Shown: positions 1 to 13,850, counted from the stretch's first letter. The stretch is DNA of 64,000 bases from Mycogone perniciosa (GCA_025331125.1 JAOALB010000137.1:62001-126000); one strand, 5' to 3'. Translations and numbers: made by a program. The notes: a model not told the origin generated them from the letters alone.

Positions 1-2432
1 CCAGGGCAGCAGTGCATTAAAGTCTAGTTTATAATAGTTAAGGAGGGAGTTTCTTATTAATATATTAATTAATTAAGTAGTTTTAATCTAGTCCTGTAAA
101 TCTTACCGCGCACTTAAATTAAGCTTAAGTTAAGGCGATATTAGCTATAAAGACCTTTAACTTTCTATATAAAACAGGAATACTTATAGTCTTTTAAGTT
201 AAAAAGACTGCTTTTACTATAGTTTTAAACGCTTTATTTATTTTATTTACTAGGCTAAATACTTTTATATTTACCTGCTTAATAAAGTTAATTTATAACT
301 ATTATTTATACTTTAGCCACTATACTTTTATTTTATATAAAGTAATAGGGAGGATATAGGCCTTTATAGCTTATATAACAGCTTTAAAAGGTAAGCCTTT
401 TTAGGTTTTATTAAGCGACTTAAAAAAGTTAAAGTCTTTATATACTTTACCTATAAGCGTTTTTATATATTTCTTAAAAGAAAGCTTTAAATTAAAGTAA
501 ACCTTTAGCTATTATATATCTTTTTTAAGCTAAACTAGTTTTCCCTTTATTATATTACCTTTTTTATAAATTTAGCCTTTTATATAATAAAAGTATAATA
601 ATTTAAGTTTAATATAATTAAAAGATATTATATTTTCTACTCTTTACTTTAATATTTTATTAAGCGCTTATTATATAAAGGTAATTATTTTTTAAGTAAA
701 CCCCTTTATAATTAAAATAGTAATATTATTACTATATTTAAAGTAAAATTATTAATCTTTAAGTTAAAAGATTAAATTAAAATATAATATTAATATAATA
801 AAAGAAATAAAAAACTTTTATAAAATATTGTATTTAAAGGCAAAGTTTAGTAAATTAATTTTATCATTTTTATAAATAAAAGTAATTTTATTATTTATAA
901 AAGACTTTATTTATTTTATAAATTAAATAGGCTAGCTTTATTAGCTAAACTGTAAAATTAATTTATTCTTTATAATAATATTAATGGCCTTAAAGATATT
1001 AAAAGTAAATAAAATTATAACCTCCCCTTTATTTAAAGTAACTTTAATACTATAAATTAAATAGGCAATTAAATCTATAGCTGCTCTTTTAAAAAGGGCC
1101 TTAAAGTACTGCTTTAAAAGGATTTTATATTTAAATACTAAAAGGGATACCTATTTAGTAAATAGCCTTTTAAAGCCTTTTTTTATATAGGATAGCAGTA
1201 AAATAAACTTAAAGGCTTTATAGGTTATATAGTTAAATTTATTAAGTTTAAGTATAATAATAACTTTAATATTTTTAAAAAGGAGGGGGTAATATTTTAG
1301 CTTAAAATAACCTTTAAAAAGGTTTATAATAAACTGTTTAATAGTAGGCTATATATAGTATAAAAAGGTAATTAATATATTATCTGCATTAAGCGCAGTA
1401 TTCCCTACTTTAATTATAGCCTTTTTTACTTTCTCTTTAATAATTATTTTATTTTATAGTATTTAAAGGTTCTTTAATATTTAAGGTTTTTAAAGGGTTT
1501 TAATATTTTCTTTAACTCCTTTTCGCTATAGTAGGTATTCTTTAAAGAAAACTGCTTACTCTTTAAGGTTTAAAATACTTTTATTATTATCTATTAAAGG
1601 GGGGGGTTAAAAGCAGTCTATAGCTTTATATTATTTAACTACCTGCTAAATACCTTTATTTAAGCTAACTTTAATTATAATTTTATTTTAATAGTCGCGT
1701 TTTTTATATTTAATAATATTATATAATATCTTTTATACTTTAAATTATATATTAGTTTTAAAAGGCGCTATAATATAAGCTAAATAGGCTATCTAGTAGT
1801 CTTTATTTTATTAAAAGGCATTATATTTATACTAGTATTTCTTTTTGCCTATTAACTATATATAGTCTATAAAGAGTCTTTAAAGTGCTTATATAGCTGC
1901 ATTTAAGTCACTTTTAGTTAAATTAATTGCATTTACCTTTAAAAGGAGTTAGGTATATATATATATTAGCTGGCTAAACTTTTATAAGCTTTTAAAAGGG
2001 ATATATTTCTTTTTTATATTAACTATTAGCTAAATAAAGCTTAAAAGTATAATAGTAATTATATAATAATCTAAGCCTATATTTAGGTTTTTTATAATAA
2101 TTATTACTATAAAGCAATTAAAAAAAATAAAGTTAATATATTTTTTAAAATCCTTTATAAAGGGATTTATAAAGGCTAGGATTAAGTTATACCTATCTAT
2201 TTACTTAATTAGTTTATTGCCTATAATATTTAAAGCTTAGCTTAATTACTATATTTAATATAATATATCAAAGTCTTTTATAATAATTAAATTTAAAGAG
2301 GGCTAACTTTACCTTTTAAAGGATTTTATTATAGTATTAAAGGTAGCTGTACAGTAAATATTAATCATAATATAGCTATAGGCTTTTATTTAATAAATAT
2401 AATTACTTTTTAATTTTAAAGGTAAAAGTTAT

Positions 2433-2604
2433 TATTACGGCACAGGAAGGTAGGTTAAGGCAAATATCGTTATTATGCCGTAGAGAGTAAAGAAGCCCTA
2501 AGGCTTTACAGAAAGCTATAGCTAGGAACGCGTTAGGGCCTGGTTACATTACCAGAGCTTATATAATAGGGCGTCAACATCGCGTCATAGTCGGTGCCAT
2601 AACA
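2433..2604 (-). repeat. 3' LTR of nested element A
   Basis: This 172-bp repeat is less RIP-mutated than its partner: it keeps CATAACA at its end and many CpA/TpG sites that are T or A in the copy at 8969-9140. The polypurine tract abuts it at 2605. Confidence 0.85.
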
Positions 2605-5600
2605 ATACCCCCCCTCCTATCTCGCTATTCAGCCGCGAATAACTATATTACTTACATAAATTAAAATTCCAGGTAATCTATCTTAACACTTCCAATATAA
2701 AGGTAAATAGGGCGAATTGTATAGTTTTTAGTATTAATAATATATAGTTTAGTTATAGGCTTTAATATAGTATAGTCTTTAATTAGCGCTCTGCAGGTAT
2801 TAGTTTTTTTTAGCTATTTCCTTTTTTTCTTTTTTTATAATTCCTTTTAGTATTTATTATAATAGGCTTAGCTTTTTTAGGTTTTTTACATAAAAGTTTT
2901 ATATTACCTTTTTTTAGCCTTATAAGTCTTTAGCTAATTATTATATAGTAGTATAGTATTTTTATTTAATAAAGTAATAGAAACTATTATTATTATAATA
3001 ATTTAAAAGCACTTTAAACTTTTACTTCTTTTATACTTTATTTATATTATCTTCCTTTTCTAATACCTTGCCTTAAATATTCCTTAATTTAGGTTTATTA
3101 ATTATCTTTTACTTAAAGCGCTGTAAAGTAGCTGTTTTAGGTTATAAAAGAAAGTTATATAGGATTAAAAAGATTTTTATACTTTCTAGTAAGCCAATAG
3201 TATAGGCTTATAGGTATACCTTTATTATTATATAAAGTTTTACCTATTTATTATCTAGCTTTTTTATTAGCTGGTTAGTTTTTATATTTTATATATTAAT
3301 AAAGATTTCCTGCCTAATAGTATAGACTAGTAACGCCTCCCTTTATGCGTTTATATTTTCATTATATCTTTTTCCTAAGGCCTTAGTAAAGGCCTTTAAT
3401 TATATAATAATGCATTTAAATTAATCGGCAATAGCGTTAGTGCAGAAAAACTCTCTTTTCTTTACTGCAGAAAGGTTTAGCGGGCAGGGCTATAAAGGCT
3501 TTATCCTTAGGCGAGGGTTAAAACTATAGTTAGCGAAAAACAGCAATATATTAATAGTTTCAGATATTATATTATTTGCAGCGAATTTAGCTAATAAAAG
3601 CTAATAGACCTAGTTATTTTAGTAAAAGTTAATAAAAGCCTACAGGTATTATTTTACACTTATATTAATTCTTTTAATTTAGCTATTAGTTTTAAGGTAA
3701 AAAGCTAATAACTGTTTTAATATAACTTTTACTTGCTTTAAAAGTTATTTTTAAAGTTTTAATATAAATTATATACTATAATTTAATATAATATTATTAA
3801 ATATACTATAAAGGCAGTAAATCCTATTAATAAATGCATTAACTAGCTCTTTTATTAATAGTAAAGTAATAGGTATAAAGTAATATATTTTAATAAAGCA
3901 GTAAACTACTACCAGTAAATACTTATAGGTAATATTATAATAATAGGATTTAAGCAGCAGTATAATATAATTAATAAAGATATTTAACTATATATAAAAT
4001 AAAACTAATAGTAGTTAAAAAAAACCTTATAGTAAAGATTATAAGGCCTTTATTTTAATATATAGTTTACAGGCTTATATAAATACTTTAATATCTTTTA
4101 AGATTTATAGCTATTAATATATTTAGCTAATAAAGTCTAGGGTTTTAAACCTGCCTAAGTATCTAGCTAAGCTATTAAAGTGGTTTCTAAATAGGATTTA
4201 TATATAAAGCTTATTGTTAAAGGGAATAAAAAGCTGCTTTTAGTAATAGATTCTGCTATTTATTACTTAGCAGTTATTTATTATAATCTAGAGTTCCCTG
4301 TAAAGCTGCTTTAGCTATTAACGGATATTAAAGTTTTAAAGCGCAGTTACTATTTCTTTTACTATAGTTTTTTATTTATATACTGCTGCGATTAGGTTAT
4401 TAATTAGTCTATTTTCTATAAATATTATTATAGCTATAAGGGCAGCCTTTATAGATATTTCTATATTTAATAAGATTTCTTTTTAAAATATTGCCTAAGC
4501 TTTAAGGCTGAAAGAACTTTATAGGAAAATAGTGTATTGCCTGTTTTTAATTTAGTTATTAAAGGGATTTAATTTCGCAGGCCTATCTTCCGCGTTTCTA
4601 TTTAAAGCATTAAGCTTTATAGCTTTAAAGCCAGATTAATAAATAATATAAAAGTTAAAGCTAAAGAGGAATTTAGACTATTAGATTTATCGCTAATTTA
4701 AGGCTTTAATTAAGGTAAAGTATTTAAAGTTTTTATAGTCTATAATAATATTAAATTCTTATAAGCTTTATAATTCTAGGCGCTACTCTTTTATTACTTT
4801 AATCATAGCTAAAATTTCTTTATTATAGATTTTATAGTTATATTCTTAAGTATTATACTTTACAGAGAAAAATGCAATAAAGTATAAAATACCTTTTTTA
4901 TTATACTATAACAGGATACTGCCTAATACCTAGTTAAAGGCATTTATTTTAAAGACTATTTATTTATTATAGTTAAAGAAAGCTATAATTAAGGCTGATT
5001 TAAAAGCGCATTTAATTAAATTAAAGGCTTCCTGCTATTTTTCTTTTTAAATATATAATTGGTTTTTCTTTAAACGTTTATTTAATAGTATAGTTATTTT
5101 AAAGTATCTTTAAATAAAATAGTGATAAAAGTTTATAAAGTTAAAGAACTTTTATAAGTTTTTTACTCTTTTAAATAATTGCTAGTTTAATATAGCTTTA
5201 ACTTTTTTAAGATTTATTTTTAATCCCTTTAAAGTAATAATTAAGCTAAAGTATTTTATTTTTATTATTTTAAACTTGCATTTATTAATATTAATTTAAA
5301 GGCTAGCGTTTTAAAGGCAGGCTACTACTTTGCGGATATATTTTTAGTATTCCTTTTAACTTAAAAAGTATATAAAGATATTATTAAAGTATATTATATA
5401 GGTGCAGTTAAAGAGGTTATAAAGAGTATAGTTAATATAGTATTAAAATATAGTAGGTATATTATAGAGGCTGAAAGGTATAATTAATATTTTAAAAAGG
5501 CTAAACCTTATAATAAATACTATTTTTTATATATCTCTTTTAGTAATATAAAGGTTATTAGATACAGTAATAATATTAAGTTTTATATATACCTTTATAT

Positions 5601-8600
5601 AGCTTAAAGCATTAAAGGTTTCCTAAATTAATAGTAATAAATATTAATTCTTAATAGTAATATTATTTAACCTTTAATAGTTTTAATAAATATAGACACT
5701 GCCTTTTAGTTTTATGGCTAAAAGGAGGGGAGTAGTGTATTATATTTGCAATTTATAAATAAATCCTTTTACTAAATTATTATCTAACTATTTTCTTATT
5801 ACCTGCAGTTTATTAAGTAAAAATAGCTTATTCTTTTAATATAAAGGGTCTTTTCCTAGTAATATTTTAATTTTATAGTCCTAGGCCTATTATAAGGGAA
5901 GTTTATTTACTATTTTTAGCAGGAAAGTATTATATAGGTTATATAGTTAAAATAACAGTTTCTTTAAAATATTTAACTTACTAAACTTAAGTTTTCCTGC
6001 TATAAATTTCTCTATATCAGCAGCTATAATCTTTTTTAATTATATTAAAGAGTAGTATTTATTAATAAAGTTATATATTTCTTTCAGTACTACTATTTTT
6101 ACTTTAATATAGTCTTTTTATTTTATAATTATTTATTAGAAAAATTTATTTTAAAGCTTTAATAGGCTAATAGGCGCTAGTTTTTTAATTTTAATAGCTT
6201 AATTAATCTCTTTTTAGGTTACTTTTATTGCGCGGATATATAGTTAATAATAAAAGGTAATAAAGTTTATAGCTGCTATTATTTATATATCCGCTATATT
6301 TAAATATACCTTTTAATTTTAAGGTTTAGTTTAGTTTTATAAAGCACTATATTATAAAGTAGTAATAATAGCTTTAATAAAGGTTTTCCTTTTTATTATT
6401 AATTATAGATTATAAAAGCAGGCAGCGGCTTTATATATATTTAGTTTAAGATTATCTATACCTATATTTCTTTATTATTAATTTTACTGCATTTGCAGGT
6501 TATATAGTAATCTCGGTCTAATATTAAAGTTTATAGAATATATAGTTTATAAAGTCCTTTTCTAATTAAGTTACAGTTTTCCTTTTCCTAGGTATTTTTA
6601 ATTAATAGTTACTAGTATAGTATAGTTTTTTATTTAATTAAGTTAAGCTCTACTTTATTTAAGGCATTTTTAACTATTAGTTGCCGGTAATATATATTCT
6701 TTATATTAGCTTTAATAAAGTTATTTTTTATTTTAACTGCTATTAAAACTTATATAGGGCTAGCTGTATTTTTTAAAAGGTAATAATTATAATAGTAATA
6801 AGATTTAAAAATAATAGTTAATCTTTCTTAATTAATATTAAAGTTATATTTTCTTAGCTATAAAAGGCTAAAAATAATAAATATATTATTAAAAATACTT
6901 ATAATAAAGAAAAGGTAAAGTTTTTTTAGGGGTTAATTATAGTTTATATAATAAAGAAGTTTAAAATTTTATTGGCTATACTTTTATTAATAAAAAAGAG
7001 GTTTTTAGTAAATACTAGTTATTAAGTAGTAATACTAAATCACTTAATAAAAGCGGAGTTAATAAAAGCTTAAAGTATATAGCTGCTATTTATTAAAGCT
7101 TTTATATTAATATAAATATTATATATAAAGGATAGTATAGTTTATATTAAAAGGGATTTACTATCTATTAATTTAAATTTAAAAGGCTTTTAATTAAAAA
7201 GGCAGCAGTAGATTTATTTTAGGATAATAGTATTATTTATAGTTAACCTTTATTTATATCTTTTAATAAAAGTTAATCCTTTTTTTAGTTTATAAATTAA
7301 ATTTAGGTTTTTAATAGGTATAGCTAGCTAGACTAAAGTAGGTTAAAAGTTAATAAAGCAGCGCTATTATTATTATTTTTATTAATATTTAAAGAAGGTA
7401 TATTATTTAAAGCCTGAATTTATAGGTTAATTAAGCGTTATAGGTAATATTAATATACTATTAAGGTTTAGTTATTATACTTTACTAGGCTATTCTATTA
7501 CTGGCCTTAAAGTACTGCTAGGTTAAGGTATAGCTAGTATAGCTAGACTTAGTAATTTTAGTTTTATATTTAATATAGATTTCTTTAATATATATTAGCC
7601 TGCTTCTTTTTATTATATTTATTAAAGCTATAACCTGCTTTTTTATAGTAAAAGTATAGTCCTTTAATAATATATTCCTCGTAAAAGACTTAAAGGCAAA
7701 GTAATATAGTATATATAGTATTTAGCTGTATTAGGTTACTAGTTAGCGCTAAGGTAGTAGCTTAATTATTTATTTAATTATTTATTTAATTATTTTGCTG
7801 GCGTTAATAATATTACTACTATTATTAATAACTTTATTAATGCCAGCCTATTTAGGCAGTATAAAGGGTATTATAATAGGCGCCTTTTTAAAGCCTATTA
7901 TAGATAGTTTAATAAAGTTAATATTATTTAGTAAAGTTAAATTTATTTAGTTTAATTATTTAGGTTTTTATAGTATTAATAAATTCTTAAAAGACCTTTA
8001 TCTTTAAAGCCTTTACTATTTACTTAGCAGTTTTACTATATTTACTATTTAATGCAGATAACTTTACTATAAAGTTTTAAAAAGGCTTATTTAATATATA
8101 TAGGTTATTAAAGGACTATAATGCCTTTTAAAATAAATTAATTATTTTATATTATTCATTAAAATTAATAAAAAGTATTATATTAATCTTTTAATACTAT
8201 TAGGCAAGGTTATTAAAATTCTTAATAATAGTATTAAAGTTTTTTAATTATAGTTAATATATATCTCCTTTACAAGGCCTATAATATATAGGATTTTTTT
8301 AAGTTTAGTTAAAAAAATTAATTAATTACCTATAAAGGTAATATTAATTTAAAAGCACTAGTTAATATATTTTTACTAGCATTTAATAATATTTTTCTAT
8401 TTACTATTAAATTACTTTAAGTTTTTAGTTTAATAGCGGCTAGGTAGGTTATTATTTTTAAGGTTTAGCAGTAAAGCTATATTTAAAGCTTTAACTTAAG
8501 CTTTAATTTATACTTTAAGGTTTTAGTTTTTAACTGCCTATTTTAAAAAATTTTATTTAAAGGTTTACTTTTAGTTTTTTTATTAAGTTAAGCCTTTATT

Positions 8601-8968
8601 TATTATTTAATTAAAGAGATAAAACTAGTAATAAAGGTTATTATCTTTAATAATTACATTTATTAAATATATATAATTACTATTAACGCTAGACTTTTAT
8701 AAGGTTTTAAAGAGAAAAAGGAAAGGCGCTAGCTTTATAGCAAAGACTATAGTCTATTAGGCTAGGTTAAGTTATAGGGCAAGGTTTAAGGTATCTATAT
8801 TTATCTCGCTTATAATTAGTTTCCTATAGGTATAGGGTTTAAAGGGCGAGGGCTAGGCTGTAAAGGCGTTATTATAGGTTTAGGAATAAAGGGGGAATTT
8901 AAGGAAGTTTATAATTAATTAAGTATATACCTCGCGATAGTGCAGTTAAGTTAAGGGATAATATAAAC

Positions 8969-9140
8969 TATTACGGTATAGGAAGGCAGGTTAAGGTAAA
9001 TATCGTTATTGTACTGTAGAGAGTAAGGAAGTCCTAAGGCTTTACAGAAAGCTATAGCTAGGAATGCGTTAAGGCCTGGTTATATAACCGGAGCTTATAT
9101 AATAGGGCATTAATATCGCGTTATAGTCGGTGCTATAATA
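8969..9140 (-). repeat. 5' LTR of nested element A
   Basis: This 172-bp partner of 2433-2604 has the same length and differs mostly by C-to-T and G-to-A changes. The GTTAT target duplication follows at 9141-9145. Confidence 0.85.
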
Positions 9141-11465
9141 GTTATTAATATAATAGATTTAATAGTTTTTTAATATATATAAAAATAAAGGGTTTAGTCT
9201 CTTTTTAATTATTAAGTAAATTAAATACTTAAAAGTTAAAATAAAATTTTATTTATTTTTTAAATAATATAGTATTTTAATAAATTTATAGCTTTTAAAT
9301 AAATATAATATTAAAGCTGTCTTTTTAAGCTAGTAAAAAGGCTATATTATAATACTATCCCTATTTTCCTATATTAACTTAAAAGATTTTTAGGCTAAAG
9401 TTCTTTTAATAGTTTTAATAGGGTTTATTATTTATAGATTAAACTTATAGGGTTTATCTTTTTTAAAGGATTCCTTTAAAGTATTATTTATAGAATTATC
9501 TAAATTAATAACCTCTATTATAAAGTAGGCTAGTAAACTTTCCTTTAATAAGCTATTAAGGATATTTATTAAATTAATTTTATTTTAAAAGGGCTTTATA
9601 TTAAGGATAAAGGGTATTATTTTATTTAAAGGGAGGGGTCTTTAAATTTAGGCTTTAAAAGTAATAAGAGATCTAGCTAAAGCGGCTTAAAAAGCTTATT
9701 TTTTAAATGCACTTAATTTAAACTAAAAGATATAGGGGGTAGGGTTCCTTTTTTTAAATTTTTAAAATTTTAAATTCTTTTATACTTTTAAGTTATTCTT
9801 TAATAGTATATACTTTTATATTATCTTTAATAGTTAAATATATATAATAATTAAAGTATTAAACTAATAAAAATTAAAGCAGTTAATATATTAAATAAAG
9901 TTATTATAGTTTTTATTTTTATTAATATATTAAAAGGCAGGCTTACTATACTTTTTATATAATATAATTTTAATATACCTTTAAAAGTTATAAAAGTTAA
10001 AGTATTTATTATATTAAATTATTTATACCTTTTAAGTTTAAAGCTTTATTAAAGCTAAGCAGTTAAAGAGTTTAAAGTTTATTTTAACTTTTTCTTTAAA
10101 AAGAATAAAATAATAGTAAATATTAATAATTTTACTAAAAGGGGCCTTTTAATAAAAGATTAACAGTTCTTTAAACCTAATACTCTTTTAAGCTTTAATT
10201 AAACTAGCGCGTTAATAAAGAAAATGCTTAATGTATTAGTATACTATTTAAAAATACTTTATATAAAAAAACTCCTTTATATATATATTTCTTTAATCTT
10301 TAAGCCGCTAGCCTTTATAGTTAAATTTAAAGTAATGATTACTTTTTAATTTTATTATTTTTAACTTATAATATAAAGCTAGATTTTACTTTTTAAAAGT
10401 AAATAATATTTTTTTTATTAAGCTTTTTAATTTTAATAACTTTTTATTTAGCCTTAATAACAGTAATTTTCCTTTAATTATAGTTTAGTAAAATTTAAAA
10501 AAAGATTCTATTATTAAGTTTTTTAATTATTATATTTTATTTTTAAGTTTTAGGTTTTATAATAAAGGCTAGCCTTTTATTATTTTATAAAGTAAAATTA
10601 CTTTTTTTTTATTAAAAGGTTTTTATTTATACCTTTAACTATAATTATAGCTTATATAATTTACTTTAAGCTATTAATCTCCTATAAAGCGCTTAAATTA
10701 ATTTAAATTAAAGGGTAAAGTTTAATTTATTATTATTTATTATTCTAGTAAATCTTTTTATTAACTAGCTATATAATTATTAATTAAACTAAAAGGGGGT
10801 TTTTATTTAACTTTTTAAAGTCTATAAAAGCCTTTAAAAAAAGGCTTTTAAAAGTATTAATAAATACTTTATTTACCTATAAAGCAGCTAAAAGATAATA
10901 TTTTTTTAAATATTTAGCTAAGTAGTTATTAATAGTTTAAGCTATTAAAAATAAAACTTTTTATTTAACTTTTTAAATTATATTAATTTCTTTAATTTAT
11001 ATAAAGATTTTATAAACTATAGTAAATTATTTATTATTATTAAAGGCAGATACTTTTATTAGCTTACTTTAAAAAAAAAATTTAAATCCCTTTTAAAAAA
11101 AAGAGATATTAAATTTTATATTAAAGCTAAAATTAAATTTAAAGATATTAGTTTTAATATATTTATTATTAATATAGTGTTTTTTAAGCGTAAATAAGAA
11201 AACTATAATCTCCCTTTACTTTAAAAGTAAAAGAGTGCCCTTTTTTTTAAATCGCTAAAATACTGCCTGCCTAGCAGCAGTAAGGTTTAGTTATCTTTAA
11301 TTTGCTTAAAGTCTAATAGCGTTCGCTATCTTTCTTTAAATGCCCAGGAGGGGCGAGAGAGCATTATTAAGCTTATTTTTCTTGATAGCTGGTTAAAAGG
11401 TTGTAAATTTTAAGTAAGTAGGCACCTAAAAGGTGGGGTACCTGTAGGTATAGGAGGGAAGCTTG

Positions 11466-11696
11466 TGCAATTCACCGGGATGCAATTAACCAAATTATTA
11501 TCAAGGCCGGTAAACTGGAGTGTACCTTTCACCCGAGGTAATGAAAGGAACGGGAACAAGTTTTGTATATTGGTGCTGTATTTATGAGTATAATGGAACG
11601 AAATGATATCGCGATATCATCGGCCCAAAGTCTCGCCAATATGCAAGTATCTGCCACAAAGGTGAGAGAAACCTTCTACCTCACGTGGAGGTCGCG
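11466..11696. other. Junction sequence with no recognised gene
   Basis: Base composition becomes normal just right of the LINE 5' end. Nothing is recognised here apart from a short palindrome, GATATCGCGATATC, near 11605-11618. Confidence 0.4.
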
Positions 11697-12326
11697 TTTG
11701 AGCCTGAGCCATCAGTATCCCCAACACCAACCAATCCACCTAATGGTAATATGCGGCGCAGACTATCGACAATGCTTCACTAACTGGCCTGCTTAGGTAT
11801 TGAGACCCCAAAGCCAATACAACCCGACATTGTGTCCAACTGCAACGTATCTTATCTTGTCAAATACGGTGACACCTGCGCCTGTATTGCTGTCTCTCAC
11901 GGAATTACCATCGCGGGGTTTCTGGCATGGGACTCGAAAGCTGGGAGTAACTGCGCCGGTCTCTGGTCTGAAGCCTACGCTTACGTCTCTATCATTGGCC
12001 GCGAGGCTACTCGTACCTCTTCGGTGCCTCAGCCAACGTCTACTAAGCCACCCAATTCGTAAGAAATCCACTCTACGAGTGTATCTCCACAGAGATTGAG
12101 ATTAACTATGCATTCTATCTCTAGGATCCAGACTCCTCAGCCCACACAGTCCAACATCGTCGACAACTGTAACAAGTTTCACTTTGTAGAGCAGGGCGAG
12201 GACTGTTCTCCAATTGCCTCTAAGAATGACATCACCCTCGCACAGTTCTAACAATGGAATCCCGCTGCCGGTAGTAACTGTGGCGGCCTCTGGGCTGAGA
12301 CGTATGTTTTTGTAGGAGTGCTTTGA
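11697..12326 (+). pseudogene. LysM-domain protein, decayed (two LysM repeats, several stops)
   Basis: One continuous frame contains two repeats of the fungal LysM type. Domain 1 (about 11820-12000) has VSNCN, then KYGDTCACIA, then SNCAGLW. Domain 2 (about 12145-12326) has VDNCNKFHFV, then EDCSPIASKNDITLAQF, then SNCGGLW. Pro/Thr-rich linkers (PTPTNPP and SVPQPTSTKPP) precede and join them, as in secreted fungal LysM proteins that bind chitin. The frame is interrupted by TAA near 11769, TAA at 12060-12062, a stop inside the second domain (AQF then stop) and TGA at about 12324. No signal peptide or start exon is seen. The gene lies just inside the left LINE and is judged non-functional. An intron could remove the linker stops but not the one inside domain 2. 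Confidence 0.75.
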
Positions 12327-12959
12327 GGTATTGGGGTAATATCTCAAGGATTTCTAGCATTTTAATCTATTCATCAGGGGTTGCATTATCCAAGATATCG
12401 TGGCTAGTTTTTGTAGCAGGGTATTAATATTCACCCAAACTTGCCTGTTAGAGCTCTATTCTCTTTCCCGCAATCCTCTTATTATTAAGTATATTGCTCT
12501 GTAGCTAAATGGAACTCTTCACTCCATTCATGATGGATCTCTGACTTGCAGGGCAGTGGCTTTCAGAAACCATCAAAACATGCCCATGGGGGAAAATAAT
12601 AATCGTAATTTATATCTCCAGGCCCGCCCTTTAAGGGCTGCCTATGCTCTTTTAGCTATAAAGTACCTACTTGCTGGGGATTGGAATGGGAGACATCCTA
12701 GGATAAAAGATGCATACCGTAGACCAGAAAATAATTTTTTGGGTGCGACTACTAGGAATATATCTCTTTTATTGTGGGGACTGACATTATGGGATGCTAA
12801 TACTGCTTTAATTTTAGATAGTCCATCAAGTGTTTGACAATAGAGATAACAGTTTAGACACCCGAAACTGCCCAGATCCGGGAGGCGCGAGTAATACCGC
12901 ACAGCTACCTGGCGAGGGAAGGGAGATAAAAGCCTTACTGTCATAAATCTGTATATCGT
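12327..12959. other. No recognised gene
   Basis: Open frames of up to about 100 codons exist on both strands (for example 12556-12837 plus and 12642-12944 minus), but none shows a motif or composition I recognise. Confidence 0.3.
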
Positions 12960-13850
12960 ACTTTATAGTATCAATCTAAATATTGATATCACCTGTTCGC
13001 GGCGTGGCCGAGCGCGTCTGTTCTGTTCCAGAGTAGCAAACAAGGCTGCGTTATTGCAACTGCGGCTTAATCCCCCACCGAACAACACCTCAACTACCTG
13101 CGTACCGCAGCATATAAAAAGAGCTGAATGACGATGGCACCTTTTATAAGAGTCATTCTTAATGCGAAGTTTAGGTATAGGAGATAGCCTGATCTTGTGC
13201 AAAAGGATCCAAGAGGCTGCATGCTCTTGGGCCGTGGAGGCTCAAACATTTGTCGCATTGAGTGATTTGTGCTTTTGATGTGAGTCTCTTTGCGAGGCCT
13301 GAGCAGACGAAGAGTTTAAAGCCTGCCACGGCTTTGCCCTTGAAGGAGATAATCCAGTTCTGAGTATTAATTGTTTCTCCATAGTGGGACGGTTTACACA
13401 TGGTAAGGGGGTCAGTGGATTTGGCCTGGAGCTGGGCCTCGGTGGCAACCAGGGGGTCTATAGGGTGGGTTCCTTCAGTGTCGGTGTAGGAGCGTGGGAC
13501 TCCTTCTACTATAAAGGTCTACCAGGTTTCTGCTTCTTCCAGTTTCATTCCCCCTTTTGCGAGCTTTGCATTGAATAAAAGTAGTTTTGTTCTTGTGTTC
13601 TGATCTTTTGTTCTTATTGCGAAGCTTAAACATACCTCTTGTATATATGTGATGTCGTTATAGCGCATTTGGCAGAGTTTAATAGTGTTGCTTTTAGCCC
13701 TAATTGCCGTAATCTTCCTCCAGCAATGGTCTGAGGGAACCCGGAGGAAGATTCGGTCATTGAATTCCGTACTTTTGTCATTCTCCTTATTATTCTGTGT
13801 CAGGTTCTTGGGGTTGGGAGAGGGGGGCATTTTTTAGCTCTGTGCCACGC
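12960..13850 (-). pseudogene. LINE ORF1 (gag-like, zinc-knuckle) relic
   Basis: Minus-strand fragments resemble the gag-like ORF1 protein of Tad-type LINEs. A proline/lysine-rich start at about 13830 is followed by RIFLRVPSDHCWRK and MKLEEAETW, then, after a stop, by YFVEGVPRSY. Next comes WIISFKGKAVAGFKLF, then ITQCDKCLSLHGPRACS, the beginning of the Cys-rich zinc-knuckle region, which runs into frameshifted sequence near 13200. The same CNKCLSF-type motif can be read in LINE copy 2 near 39430. Unlike the two large LINE copies, this relic has ordinary base composition, so it escaped RIP or predates it. Weak similarity to the ORF1 leader may continue to about 14250. It is not functional. Confidence 0.65.

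Larger units (their letters stand above)
2433..9140 (-). mobile_element. Ty3/gypsy-like LTR retrotransposon nested in LINE copy 1
   Basis: Two 172-bp direct repeats (2433-2604 and 8969-9140) bracket a 6.7-kb RIP-degraded interior. GTTAT flanks both ends (2428-2432 and 9141-9145), a 5-bp target-site duplication. The LTR ends read TATTACGG...CATAACA on the left copy and TATTACGG...TATAATA on the right, the expected RIP-decayed form of TGTTA...TAACA. A pyrimidine run CCCCCCCTCC directly right of the left LTR is a polypurine tract on the minus strand, so the element points leftward and 8969-9140 is its 5' LTR. On the minus strand near 5380-5420 a decayed reverse-transcriptase core reads like CTYIIYFNNIFIY, matching the gypsy Y-x-D-D-I-L-I-Y motif. 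The family call rests on that weak motif. It has no coding capacity left. Confidence 0.85.
1..11465 (-). mobile_element. Tad-like LINE copy 1 (RIP-degraded, 3' end outside window)
   Basis: This very AT-rich block with stops in every frame is the reverse complement of the second LINE at 37955-51594. Its 5' end lies at about 11465 (reverse-strand start CAAGCTTCCCTCCTA, followed by the same TACAGGTACCCCACCTTTT stretch seen in copy 2). The sequence at position 1 corresponds to about 50450 in copy 2, so the 3' end is off the window. The family is a non-LTR retrotransposon with a gag-like ORF1 and an ORF2 (endonuclease, reverse transcriptase, RNase H); these domains are read more easily in copy 2. 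Nearly all C has been lost from CpA-type contexts, as expected from RIP. The copy is split by an LTR element at 2433-9140, so about 4.75 kb of LINE sequence is present. No intact reading frame remains. Confidence 0.85.

Noticed and set aside
2433..2604. A tRNA or other structured RNA in the GC-richer patch near 2440-2600
   Set aside because: The patch repeats at 8969-9140 with LTR-type ends and target duplication, so it is an LTR.
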